Below, piece after piece: positions 13,712 through 20,701 of a stretch of 25,984 nucleotides of DNA. The position numbers were made by a program, and so were the translations under genes. This DNA is from CAYNFH01 sp964396385 (GTDB lineage Bacteria > Armatimonadota > Chthonomonadetes > Chthonomonadales > CAJBBX01). Every line of letters starts with the position of its first letter. Within the stretch, counting starts at the first letter, position 1. The stretch is from the NCBI GenBank assembly GCA_964396385.1, contig CAYNFH010000076.1, positions 1-25,984 on the forward strand, written 5' to 3'. The notes under the pieces were generated by a model. That model had not been told where the DNA came from and did no database searches. It saw nothing but the letters and a program-made list of their open reading frames with translations.

Positions 13712-14461
13712 CTAATGGGCAAGTCCGGCGGCGCCTTCCATCTCCCCCACGTTGATATCTATGTCCTTGCGCTCCTCGATCTTGGCGATCTTGCCGTCGC
13801 GGATCCAGACGATGCGGTCGGACACGTCCACCATCTTCAGGTCGTGGGTGGCGGAGATGATGGTTACTCCCTGCTCGCGGTTCAGCCTCTTGAGCAGCTC
13901 GATGATTTCCGTGCCGGTCTTGAGGTCCAGGTTGCCTGTAGGCTCGTCGGCGAGGATGATGCTGGGGTTGTTGGCGAGGGACCGCGCGATGGCCACGCGC
14001 TGCTGCTGGCCGCCGGAGAGCTCCGTGGGCTTGTGGTGCAGGCGCTCGCCAAGACCCACTATCTTGAGAAGCTCGATGCCGCGCTCGATGCCGTCGTCGG
14101 TAGGCGTGCCCGCGAAGATGGTGGGGAGGGTAACGTTCTCCAGGGCCGTCATGACCGGGATCAGGTTGAAGGTCTGGAAGATGTATCCGATGGTGTGGCA
14201 GCGCAGGTAGGCCAGCTCGTGCGCGTCTAGCTGCGCCATGTCCACGTCGTTGATGAAGACCGTGCCGTGCGTGGGCTTGTCCAGCCCGCCGATTGCGTTG
14301 AAAAGGGTGGACTTACCGGAGCCGGACGGCCCCATCAGGGAGACGTACTCGCCCCGGTAGATATCCAGGTCCACGCCATCGAGCGCACGCACGGTCTGGT
14401 CGCCCATGGTGTACTCCTTGACCAGATCCTTCGTGCGAACCACGTATTCATGAACGGGCAC
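13712..14461 (-). CDS. ABC transporter ATPase, LolD/MacB type
   Basis: A 249-residue ATPase of the group that drives FtsX-type permeases (LolD, FtsE, MacB). Walker A is GPSGSGKS (44-51), the Q-loop is FQTFNLIPVMTALENV, the signature is LSGGQQQR (148-155), Walker B is IILADEPTGNLD, and the switch His is in SATHDLKMVDVSDR. GTG 14461 is the chosen start because AAAGGAG lies about seven bases upstream; an ATG 27 bp earlier has none. It lies 90 bp after a short FtsX-type permease on the same strand, with an inverted heptamer hairpin between them. It is the only ATPase in the minus-strand run, so it may also serve the FtsX half of the giant protein encoded at 20702-25720. Confidence 0.93.
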   Translation of the reverse strand: MPVHEYVVRTKDLVKEYTMGDQTVRALDGVDLDIYRGEYVSLMGPSGSGKSTLFNAIGGLDKPTHGTVFINDVDMAQLDAHELAYLRCHTIGYIFQTFNLIPVMTALENVTLPTIFAGTPTDDGIERGIELLKIVGLGERLHHKPTELSGGQQQRVAIARSLANNPSIILADEPTGNLDLKTGTEIIELLKRLNREQGVTIISATHDLKMVDVSDRIVWIRDGKIAKIEERKDIDINVGEMEGAAGLAH

Positions 14462-14483
14462 TAAAGGCTCCTTTCGGTTAACG

Positions 14484-14545
14484 ACCACAGACCACAGACC
14501 ACAGACGACTCCGGGAGCGGTGGACTGTGGTCTGCCGTCTGTGGT
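14484..14545. repeat. Inverted heptamer arrays ACCACAG / CTGTGGT
   Basis: Three ACCACAG units (14484-14504) face CTGTGGT, CTGCCGT, CTGTGGT (14525-14545); 19 of 21 positions pair. The 20-base loop has its own small stem (CTCC/GGAG). It lies in the 90-bp gap between permease and ATPase genes, directly upstream of the ATPase ribosome site. Confidence 0.85.
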
Positions 14546-14551
14546 CTCTGC

Positions 14552-15274
14552 TCAGATCTCCACCCTCAGTGCGGCGGCGGGGGGCATCTGTGCGGCCTTG
14601 ATGGCGGGCGCGATGGTCGCCAGGAAGGTCAGCGCGGTGCCGACCACGATTGTGGTGACGAGCAGCACTCCGGTGCCGGCCCAGTACTGTGCCCCAAAGA
14701 CCGCCGTTCCATCCGTGGCCAGGTGGTACAGAGACACCAGCACCCAAGCGACCAGGAAGCCGAGCGAGGACGCGATCAATCCCAGCAGGCAGGATTCGAT
14801 GAAGAAGAGCTTCACGATGAAGCCGTCCAGCGCCCCCAGACACTTCATCGTGCCGATCTCCTTGTAGCGCTCTGTAACGGACATCAGCATGGCGTTGGTG
14901 ATGCCCACTGTACAGACCACCAGGGCCATGATGGAGAGCCAGTCCAGCCGGTTCTTGGCCGCCTGCTGCTCCTTGGAGCTCGTGGCGGCATCCGCCAACT
15001 GGCGCGTATCCTCCGGCGTGGGCTTAAGCCTGCCCGCCTCAATGGCCGCTCGCTTCTCCTGGATGATCTGCGTCTGTACCTGGGAGAAGACGGCTGACAT
15101 CCGCACCGACGTGAAGAATGCGATGCCGAGGAAGATGCCCGCCGCAGTGATCATGCTGCGCCAGAACCGGATGCGGATGCTCTTGAGGCTGATCTCCACG
15201 GCCTTGGCGAACGGAAGCTGGATCTGTCGTCCGTGACCGGCGGCCGGCCGCGCCTGCACCTGTCCTACGCTCAT
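14552..15274 (-). CDS. Short FtsX/MacB-type ABC permease
   Basis: A 240-residue permease. An N-terminal cytoplasmic stretch leads to helix 1 (SIRIRFWRSMITAAGIFLGI, about 32-51), the classic LRxxxxRSxLTxxGI entry of FtsX-like permeases. Only about 50 residues separate helix 1 from helix 2, so the usual large periplasmic domain is missing. The conserved FtsX core follows: ITNAMLMSVTERYKEIGTMK, CLGALDGFIVKLFFIESCLL and two more helices, ending ATIAPAIKAAQMPPAAALR. It overlaps the PqqD-like gene by four bases (ATGA) and precedes the ATPase gene. The short form suggests a partner that supplies the external part, possibly the giant M28-FtsX protein; this is inference. Confidence 0.85.
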   Translation of the reverse strand: MSVGQVQARPAAGHGRQIQLPFAKAVEISLKSIRIRFWRSMITAAGIFLGIAFFTSVRMSAVFSQVQTQIIQEKRAAIEAGRLKPTPEDTRQLADAATSSKEQQAAKNRLDWLSIMALVVCTVGITNAMLMSVTERYKEIGTMKCLGALDGFIVKLFFIESCLLGLIASSLGFLVAWVLVSLYHLATDGTAVFGAQYWAGTGVLLVTTIVVGTALTFLATIAPAIKAAQMPPAAALRVEI

Positions 15275-15699
15275 CTCTTGGCGCTCCCGCGCTGGTAAAG
15301 GCCGATGAAATTGCGCTCAACCAACATCTGTAGATAAGTAGTCACCGATATCTCCACCTCCCGGCGGTTCATTTTGTACTGGCGGCAGGTTTGCTTTACG
15401 ATCGAATCCACTGTCTGGCTGCCGTCGCACAGGCTCCAGACGTAGGAGCCCACCTCGTCGAGCTGCACGGCGCGGGAAGATGGCAGCCGGAACCAGGCAG
15501 AAACCGCGCGCGCCAGGCGGTCTTTGCGCGCCGGAATGCTCAGGAGCGCTCCTTCTTCGTTTGTTGTCCACTCTATGGCAGCGTTCCGGACGGGCCGCAG
15601 GCGCATAACCGCCTCCCGATCCGGCTTCGGCCCGATCTTCAAGAAGGGCAAGTGTCTTCCCGCCAGCGACTTCAGCCGGAGTGAAATTGGCGCCTGCAT
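15271..15699 (-). CDS. PqqD-like protein (RiPP-recognition-element fold)
   Basis: A 142-residue protein. The C-terminal 85 residues match the PqqD family: SSRAVQLDEVGSYVWSLCDG, then SQTVDSIVKQTCRQYKMNRR and a helix ending LQMLVERNFIGLY. PqqD folds bind the leader of a ribosomal peptide and present it to a modifying enzyme, but many PqqD-like proteins sit beside ABC transporters without such an enzyme, as here: no radical-SAM gene or precursor peptide is seen. The first 55 residues are not part of the domain. ATG 15699 is chosen because GGAGGAGG lies about ten bases upstream; an ATG 36 bp earlier falls in a heptamer repeat. It overlaps the permease gene by ATGA, indicating translational coupling. 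Confidence 0.82.
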   Translation of the reverse strand: MQAPISLRLKSLAGRHLPFLKIGPKPDREAVMRLRPVRNAAIEWTTNEEGALLSIPARKDRLARAVSAWFRLPSSRAVQLDEVGSYVWSLCDGSQTVDSIVKQTCRQYKMNRREVEISVTTYLQMLVERNFIGLYQRGSAKR

Positions 15700-15801
15700 C
15701 GTGACACGACCTCCTCCAAGAGACACCTCAGCCATTAGCCATCAGCCATCACACGTTGGTTCCGTGGCAGCGACATCGTGTCACGACCTCCTCCAGGAGA
15801 C
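15697..15801. repeat. 28-bp direct repeat carrying a ribosome-binding site and ATG
   Basis: Copies 15697-15724 and 15774-15801 match at 26 of 28 bases, 77 bp apart. Each reads on the minus strand as GGAGGAGGTCGTG[T/A]CACG followed by ATG. The first is the initiation region of the PqqD-like gene; the second lies inside the 3' end of the upstream gene, where its ATG is out of frame and opens only 13 codons. Confidence 0.8.
15730..15750. repeat. Heptamer array AGCCATC x 3
   Basis: AGCCATT, AGCCATC, AGCCATC. It sits between the two copies of the 28-bp repeat and touches the stop codon of the two-lobed protein gene. Confidence 0.75.
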
Positions 15802-16783
15802 GCTCTGTCCGCGGAGTGGTCCAAGTCTGCGCCATGAAGATTTTGTTGGTCTCCGGGCACTCCCACGCGCTGCCGGCGTACCGGGTGGCGGGGCGGTGGC
15901 GCGGTGCGGCGTCCCTCAACGCTCGGAGCCAGCCGACCAACCCACGCACGGAGCCCCCCGCCTCCACCGCCGGATGGCCCTGCGCCTCGACCTCGTTTAC
16001 CTTGGCGCCATGATCGCCCACCTGGCCCACGTGCCTGAACCACTCCTCCAACGTGAACTTCTTGCGTGTGACGTTCGCCAGTCCCCACCGCTCCAGCAGG
16101 ATTCGCTCCGCTCCCCGCCAGAAGTCCAGCCGGATATAGCCGGACATCAGCTTCTGGCTGCGCAGCTTGAAGTCCGCCGGCACCTGCGCATCCACGTCGT
16201 AGAGTGCCCAGGTGTTCCAGCCGTCTTCCGCGTGGTCCTGGAGCGACCCGAACATGCCGGCTGCCACGTCCGCCACGTTATCCCGCGCCTGGCCCACGAT
16301 CTGTGCGATCACCACCCGGCCGCAGCCACTACAGTGCCAGATCTTGCCCTGTCCCTGTCCCCCGCCGCTCCAGGTGAAGTTGTGAGTAGTCCATTTATCA
16401 CCACGCTCCTTCGTCTCCGGCTTCACTTTGAAGTCGAAGCCGGTCCTGGCCTTCTTTGCGTGCTTGGAGGTCTCTTTCAGGAAGTTGTCCAGCACGGCCC
16501 GGAGGTCCGGCGGAGGCGGCTCTACGGGCTTGTAGAGCCGGAGCAGGATGAACAGCCGCTTGGTCAGCTCGTACAGCGTGAGGGGGGGCTTGGGCCCCCC
16601 CCGCTCCGTCCATTTAACCTGCGCAAACATCGTGCCGGGAGACTCCACCTTCAGGTAGCCGCCCCCCGGCTCGAGCGAAAAGCCCGTAATGTTCCAGTCG
16701 GGCGGAAGGGTGAACCGGATGCCCTGCCATCCGACAAGAGTCCGGGCGGCGGCTATCTGTCGTGTCTGTGTTGCTGTTGGCAT
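15749..16783 (-). CDS. Unknown two-lobed protein with cysteine motifs
   Basis: A 344-residue protein without signal peptide or membrane helix, so probably cytoplasmic. I do not recognise a named family, though similar two-lobed proteins next to ABC/PqqD genes seem familiar. It appears to be an internal duplication. Lobe 1 (about 18-165): LPPDWNITGFSLEPGGGYLK ... WHCSGCGRVVIAQ. Lobe 2 (about 188-345): VPADFKLRSQKLMSGYIRLD ... WECPETNKIFMAQ. In both, a G-Y-[LI]-[KR] strand leads to a W, then W-[HE]-C-x5-[VI]-[VF]-[IM]-A-Q. Cysteines: CxxC at 151/154, C309 and CxC at 337/339, possibly metal-binding. ATG 16783 is preferred to a TTG nine bases upstream; the ribosome site is weak. It lies 49 bp before the PqqD-like gene. 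Confidence 0.6.
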   Translation of the reverse strand: MPTATQTRQIAAARTLVGWQGIRFTLPPDWNITGFSLEPGGGYLKVESPGTMFAQVKWTERGGPKPPLTLYELTKRLFILLRLYKPVEPPPPDLRAVLDNFLKETSKHAKKARTGFDFKVKPETKERGDKWTTHNFTWSGGGQGQGKIWHCSGCGRVVIAQIVGQARDNVADVAAGMFGSLQDHAEDGWNTWALYDVDAQVPADFKLRSQKLMSGYIRLDFWRGAERILLERWGLANVTRKKFTLEEWFRHVGQVGDHGAKVNEVEAQGHPAVEAGGSVRGLVGWLRALRDAAPRHRPATRYAGSAWECPETNKIFMAQTWTTPRTERLLEEVVTRCRCHGTNV

Positions 16784-16816
16784 ACTCTTCAATACGTGTG
16801 TGGCAGCGACGCGTGA

Positions 16817-16918
16817 TTAAGGGCCGCTGGCCGAATCAAGGCGGATCCACTTCACGGCGCCGTTGGCATACGCGATGTTGTTGCCCCACTTATGGCGACC
16901 CGCTCTCACGGTCCCTTT
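16817..16918 (-). other. H-X9-(D/N)G tail in the -1 frame of the preceding gene
   Basis: Beyond the TGA at 16906-16908, the -1 frame stays open to TAA at 16817-16819 and reads KGTVRAGRHKWGNNIAYANG followed by AVKWIRLDSASGP. RHKWGNNIAYANGAVKW is an H-X9-(D to N)-G ending of the kind seen in the neighbour gene (RHGGKDNVLFADGVV). At 16912-16918 the minus strand reads A AAG GGA in the zero frame, a sequence that permits -1 slippage (AAA GGG), and it lies two codons before the stop. Either a real frameshift, a sequencing indel, or the remnant of a third paralogue. Confidence 0.5.
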
Positions 16919-17475
16919 GGCCTCGGCATGTCGTCCAACAGGATGCGCGCGTTTCCTGCGGCGTAGCCCACAAAGTCGCCGCGCCTGGACGGGGAGCCTC
17001 CCCTGGGGCGGGTTATGTGCCGGCCCGGCCGGGGCAGGGTGGAGAGCGCGTCCGCCGCGCTGCGCGCCATGTTCGTCGAATCGTATACCATCGGCATACT
17101 GTCCGGATCCGGGATCTTGCTCAGCGCCGCCCCCTCGACCTTCAGATTCATCGCATACCCGTACGACGGCTCGCCTGGCGCGCTCACCGCAGGGCAGTGG
17201 AGATAGCGCTCCTTGTCCACGTAGAAGAACGTTCTATCCATCCACTGAGCCGCGGGCGGAAAGTGGTCGTCGTAATCCGCGGCATACATCCGGAATCCCC
17301 TCGCGAGCCGGAATACGTTGCTCTGACACGCGACCGACTGTCCTATCAGCCGGAGCGGCCCCATGAGCCGCCCAAGCAACACGGACAGCCCGTACATAAA
17401 CAGCACTGCGGCCCCGGCGCAGCCGGCCGCCCGCCAGAACCAACCGGGCGTGGCGGCGCCACTTACAATTCTCAA
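16906..17475 (-). CDS. Membrane-anchored H-X9-DG-type protein, paralogue 2
   Basis: 189 residues as read, or about 219 if the -1 frame tail (to 16817) is joined. One membrane helix (about 14-40) is followed by a pilin-tail-like outside domain: CQSNVFRLARGFRMYAADYD, LHCPAVSAPGEPSYGYAMNL, MVYDSTNMARSAADALSTLP, then RPGRH. The same blocks in the same order occur in the next gene upstream (17525-18361), so they are tandem paralogues. Domains of this type are common at the C terminus of prepilin-like proteins in Armatimonadota, Planctomycetota and relatives. A stop precedes TTG 17475 in frame, and no ATG start fits, so TTG is proposed. The gap to the paralogue (49 bp) holds an octamer array. The function is unknown. 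Confidence 0.6.
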   Translation of the reverse strand: MRIVSGAATPGWFWRAAGCAGAAVLFMYGLSVLLGRLMGPLRLIGQSVACQSNVFRLARGFRMYAADYDDHFPPAAQWMDRTFFYVDKERYLHCPAVSAPGEPSYGYAMNLKVEGAALSKIPDPDSMPMVYDSTNMARSAADALSTLPRPGRHITRPRGGSPSRRGDFVGYAAGNARILLDDMPRPKGP

Positions 17476-17483
17476 TCACCCAT

Positions 17484-17515
17484 CACCTGAACACCTGAAC
17501 ACCTGAACACCTGAA
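17484..17515. repeat. Octamer array CACCTGAA x 4
   Basis: Four exact 8-bp units, preceded by TCACCCAT and followed by CACCCGCC. It fills most of the 49-bp gap between the two H-X9-DG paralogues. No inverted partner is seen. Confidence 0.9.
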
Positions 17516-17524
17516 CACCCGCCT

Positions 17525-18361
17525 TCACTGCTGGCGGACGACGCCGTCGGCGAAGAGCACGTTGTCCTTGCCGCCGTGGCGGCCCGGTTTCGGCATGCTC
17601 TCGGGTCCGGCATGGGCGTCCGGCGCCAGGTCCGTCGAATCGTAGAAAACGGGCGTCGTCGCGCGCTGGGCCTTCGGGACATCGTTCAGCCGCTTGCCGC
17701 TCAACGCCGGGTTCATGGCATAGCCGTACCGGCTCTCGCCCGCGTGAGACACCGCCGGGCAGTGGAGCTGCTCGTCCTTGACGTTGTCCTTAATGGCCGT
17801 CATCCAGTGGTCGGCGGGCGGGAGCTTGCTGTCCCAGTCGTCCGCATAGAACTGTACGGCCTTGTAGATCTGCGCCAGGTTATCCGGACAGCCTGTGCCC
17901 TGTACTGCCACGGGCTGCGGCTTGAACGCGTCGGCAAGCGTCCGGGCCGTGCTGTAGACCTCATGAGCCGGTCTGTAGAACCAGGCCAGCGCCACAATGA
18001 ACCCGATCGCGCCCAGGATCCGCATCGGGCGCGACCGGCACCCCATCAGCGCGCCACCCACGAGCGCTGCCGCCGTCACCGGCGCCAGGAACTCCAACGG
18101 CCCGGCGGTGATCTCCTGCCCCCCGGCGTGAATGGGGTGGCTTGACGCATAGAGAATGATCCCTGCCCATAGGATGGCCGGAAGCAGACCCGCCACAAAT
18201 GCCGCGCCCGGCCGGACCGCTTTGCGCCCCGCGACCACGCCCGCAATCAGCGGCCCCAGGATAGGCAGCCAGCAGAGCAGCACGCTGAGCAGCAAGGCCA
18301 GCCCGAACGCGGCTCCAAATCTGGGTTGAAGGTTGAAGGTTGAAGGTTGAGAGTCAGACAT
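17525..18361 (-). CDS. Multi-TM protein with C-terminal H-X9-DG pilin-tail domain, paralogue 1
   Basis: A 278-residue protein. Residues about 15-135 form four or five membrane helices (FGLALLLSVLLCWLPILGPL; LGAIGFIVALAWFY). The C-terminal part is exported: CPDNLAQIYKAVQFYADDWD, LHCPAVSHAGESRYGYAMNP, PVFYDSTDLAP and the ending GRHGGKDNVLFADGVVRQQ, a perfect H-X9-DG motif. Prepilins with such tails have one N-terminal helix; several helices here suggest a membrane-bound relative and not a pilus subunit. ATG 18361 has GGGAG four bases upstream. The first codons (SQPSTFNLQP) are made of a heptamer repeat that forms one arm of a hairpin with DNA before the gene. It follows the OPT-like gene by 90 bp. 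Confidence 0.7.
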   Translation of the reverse strand: MSDSQPSTFNLQPRFGAAFGLALLLSVLLCWLPILGPLIAGVVAGRKAVRPGAAFVAGLLPAILWAGIILYASSHPIHAGGQEITAGPLEFLAPVTAAALVGGALMGCRSRPMRILGAIGFIVALAWFYRPAHEVYSTARTLADAFKPQPVAVQGTGCPDNLAQIYKAVQFYADDWDSKLPPADHWMTAIKDNVKDEQLHCPAVSHAGESRYGYAMNPALSGKRLNDVPKAQRATTPVFYDSTDLAPDAHAGPESMPKPGRHGGKDNVLFADGVVRQQ

Positions 18362-18446
18362 TGCACTCCCAGTGCCGCAAGGCTAGGGAGGCAGTCCCTG
18401 AACCGCGCAGATTCCAGCCTTCAACTTTCAACTTTCAACCTTCAAC
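18325..18446. repeat. Inverted heptamer arrays GTTGAAG / CTTCAAC
   Basis: Left: GTTGAAG three times plus GTTGAGA (18325-18352). Right: CTTCAAC, TTTCAAC, TTTCAAC, CTTCAAC (18419-18446). The arms are complementary around a 66-base loop that contains the ribosome site and ATG of the H-X9-DG gene, so in the minus-strand mRNA the start would lie in the loop of a long hairpin. Confidence 0.85.
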
Positions 18447-18451
18447 CGCCC

Positions 18452-20685
18452 CTAAAACGGCAGATAATTCACCGACTTCGCGATCAGGGCCAGGGCGATG
18501 GCCGCCATGGCAATTAGACCCGTGCCGCAGGAGAAGCCGGCTAGGAGCACCGGCGCGTACATCGTCCATCGGTCGGTACCGAAACGCCGCGCGAAGTACC
18601 GGCGGCCGAGCCACGCCCCAAAGAAGGTGGGTATCACGTCCGCCGGCCACGCACCGACCCCCGAGATCGCGCCAAAGTAGAACAGGGGCGAAATCCTGAG
18701 GGCGCTAGTGATGCCGTAGAAGACGAGCCCCGCTAAGGTCCCAGCCCCGATCCTCGGGAAGCTGATCGCGTCCTTGATCCACTGGGCGGCCCCGGCCTGC
18801 TTGTTGATGCTCTGGAATACCGCCTGGAACGTAGCGATGAGTGGCCAGAAGCGCTGTGCGTACGGGTGCTGGTCGCTTGGGATGGGGCTGGTGTGCCAGA
18901 AGAAGGCCCAGAAGATAAAGGAGGAGATCAGGAAGATCGGCAGGATCAGAAACTCCACCTTGACCACGCTGATGAACTTCGTGCCGGTGAGCTCCACCTC
19001 CCGGAACCGCTGGGCCATCCAGCCGTAGTCGTCCAGAGGCACCGGCGCATACCAGATGTCCACGTATGGGTAGTTGCTTTTCATCACGCTCACCTCTTTG
19101 ATCCAGGGGAACGTGACGCCCGCGCCCGTGAGCCCATACATCTGGGCGCTTACGAAGGAGTTGATGGGTGTCCAGATCAGGCCGTAGAAGACCAACAGCC
19201 ACCAGGGGAAGATACCGCCGTGCCCGTCATACGCCAGCAAAAACTGAGTGAACCAGATGTAGAAACAGGTGATGGCGAACCAGAGGAGCAGAGGCTTCCA
19301 GAGCGCCACGTCGCCGCGGCCCTTCGGTACCTCTGCGAACAGGCTCTTCCCTGCCGCCTGCCGCCGCATATTGATGACCGCGCCCACCACGTAGGAGATT
19401 CCGATAACCGCGACCGCCATCTGAAGCCATGCGCTGTCACCGTGACTCCGCGCGTGAGCTGAAGGGTGATCGTGTGCCGTCCAAGCACGCCGACCGGGAA
19501 CCCGGTCGCAGCCACCGCACCGCCGCGGCGTTCGAGGTCCTCGGCGATCGGGNNNNNNNNNNTGACCGCGCCCACCACGTAGGAGATTCCGATAACCGCG
19601 ACCGCCATCTGAAGCCCCACGGAGAAGGACATCCAGAACTTGAGGTCCGTCGCCTGCTTGGAGTAGAACGCGTCCATTCCCCGCTGCCATCCGCCGCCGG
19701 CCGCCGTCCCGAAGAAGCCCAGGTGGTAGAGGATGGGCGGCATGGGGAAGATCTTGCAGAACACGGACCCGAAAAGCTGTCCCGCCACGATGGGGTAGGG
19801 CAGGATGAATCCCACCAGGATCTTGCCCAGGTCCCCGGAGATGCCGGAGAGCGCGCCGGGCAGGAAGGTCTCCGTGCTCTTGGTCAGGTCTATGAAGGGG
19901 ATGGGGATGAGCTGGAGCGCGTGGCCGAACACCACGCCCGTGAACACGGGTATAGCGATGTAGAAGAAGCCGAACACGAGTCCCGCGACCGTCCCGGTGG
20001 AAAACGCGCTCCATCTCCACGACTCCTCTTTCGAGGCCGCCTCGGCCAGGGCGGTTGCCCCCGAAGCGGCGACGGGGGCCATGGGGAAGGGAAGCCGCTG
20101 CACGTCCGACGTGACGCGGAACAGCACGTACCCCATGCTCATGAAGTTGATGCGGCCCAGCACCTGGCCCAGCACGAGAATGCCTATCGGTGCGAGCCAC
20201 GCGGTGTCGAAGAAGGTCCGGTTCAGGAGCGCCGCGGACCCGGCCGGTGGAACCGCCCAGTTGGGGATCTCGTGCGCGACGAGTCCCGCCTGGGGCGCTT
20301 GCCGGAAGTACTGGTTCCAGATGAGGTACCCAAACGGGCCACCGGAGATGCCGCGATCCTGCAGCAAGACGTTGGAGAGCATGGCGGCGACGTAGTAGAG
20401 GATGTAGATCTCCTGCCGCCGCATGGGCAGGAATGACCGCCGCATCACCTCCGCAAAGAGGACGATGGTGACCCACTCCGCCGCCGGACCGAGCCCCGAG
20501 CCCGCCACTAGGCCCAGATAGAGCGCTCCCGGCAGCATGATGAAGCCGACGAAAAGCGCGCCGACAACCGATTTCGCGGTGAAGCCTTCTTCGAATTGAG
20601 TGACGCGCGTGCCGCCGTCCTCTATGTCTTCGGCGGAGGTCTCTTCAACGCGTGCGCGCGCCGCGGCAATATCGTCTATCGCCAA
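18452..20685 (-). CDS. OPT-like polytopic membrane protein 2, split by an assembly artefact
   Basis: As assembled the frame breaks in the middle, but removing 188 bp (one 54-bp copy plus 19429-19562) restores one frame of 681 residues, close to the 678 of the paralogue at 8941-10977. About 12-14 hydrophobic segments. The start FTAKSVVGALFVGFIMLPGA with LYLGLVAGSG resembles OPT oligopeptide transporters; RQEIYILYYVAAMLSNVLLQ and LPFPMAPVAA (198-207) match blocks of the paralogue. Initiation is at TTG 20685, nine bases after GGGAG; no ATG is available. It begins 16 bp after the stop of the giant M28-FtsX gene, so co-translation is likely. Peptide transport is inferred from OPT likeness and from the peptidase-like neighbour. 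Confidence 0.75.
19375..19616. other. Faulty scaffold join: 54-bp duplication, 124-bp intruder and N gap
   Basis: Bases 19375-19428 and 19563-19616 are identical over 54 bp. Between them lie 124 bp of unrelated sequence and ten N. The contig ends should have been merged at the 54-bp overlap; the 124 bp is probably a foreign contig tail (one minus frame stays open there and reads AAxGFPVGVLGRHTITLQLTR-like protein). The junction breaks the OPT-like gene. Confidence 0.85.
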
Positions 20686-20701
20686 GCGTGGGTTCTCCCG
20701 T

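Noticed and set aside
16906..18361. Type IV prepilins
   Set aside because: Both have pilin-tail (H-X9-DG) domains, but neither shows a prepilin peptidase site, and one has four or five membrane helices.
19429..20436. Long plus-strand open frame opposite the OPT-like gene
   Set aside because: It is a GC-rich antisense shadow with charged, low-complexity translation, and it crosses the N gap.
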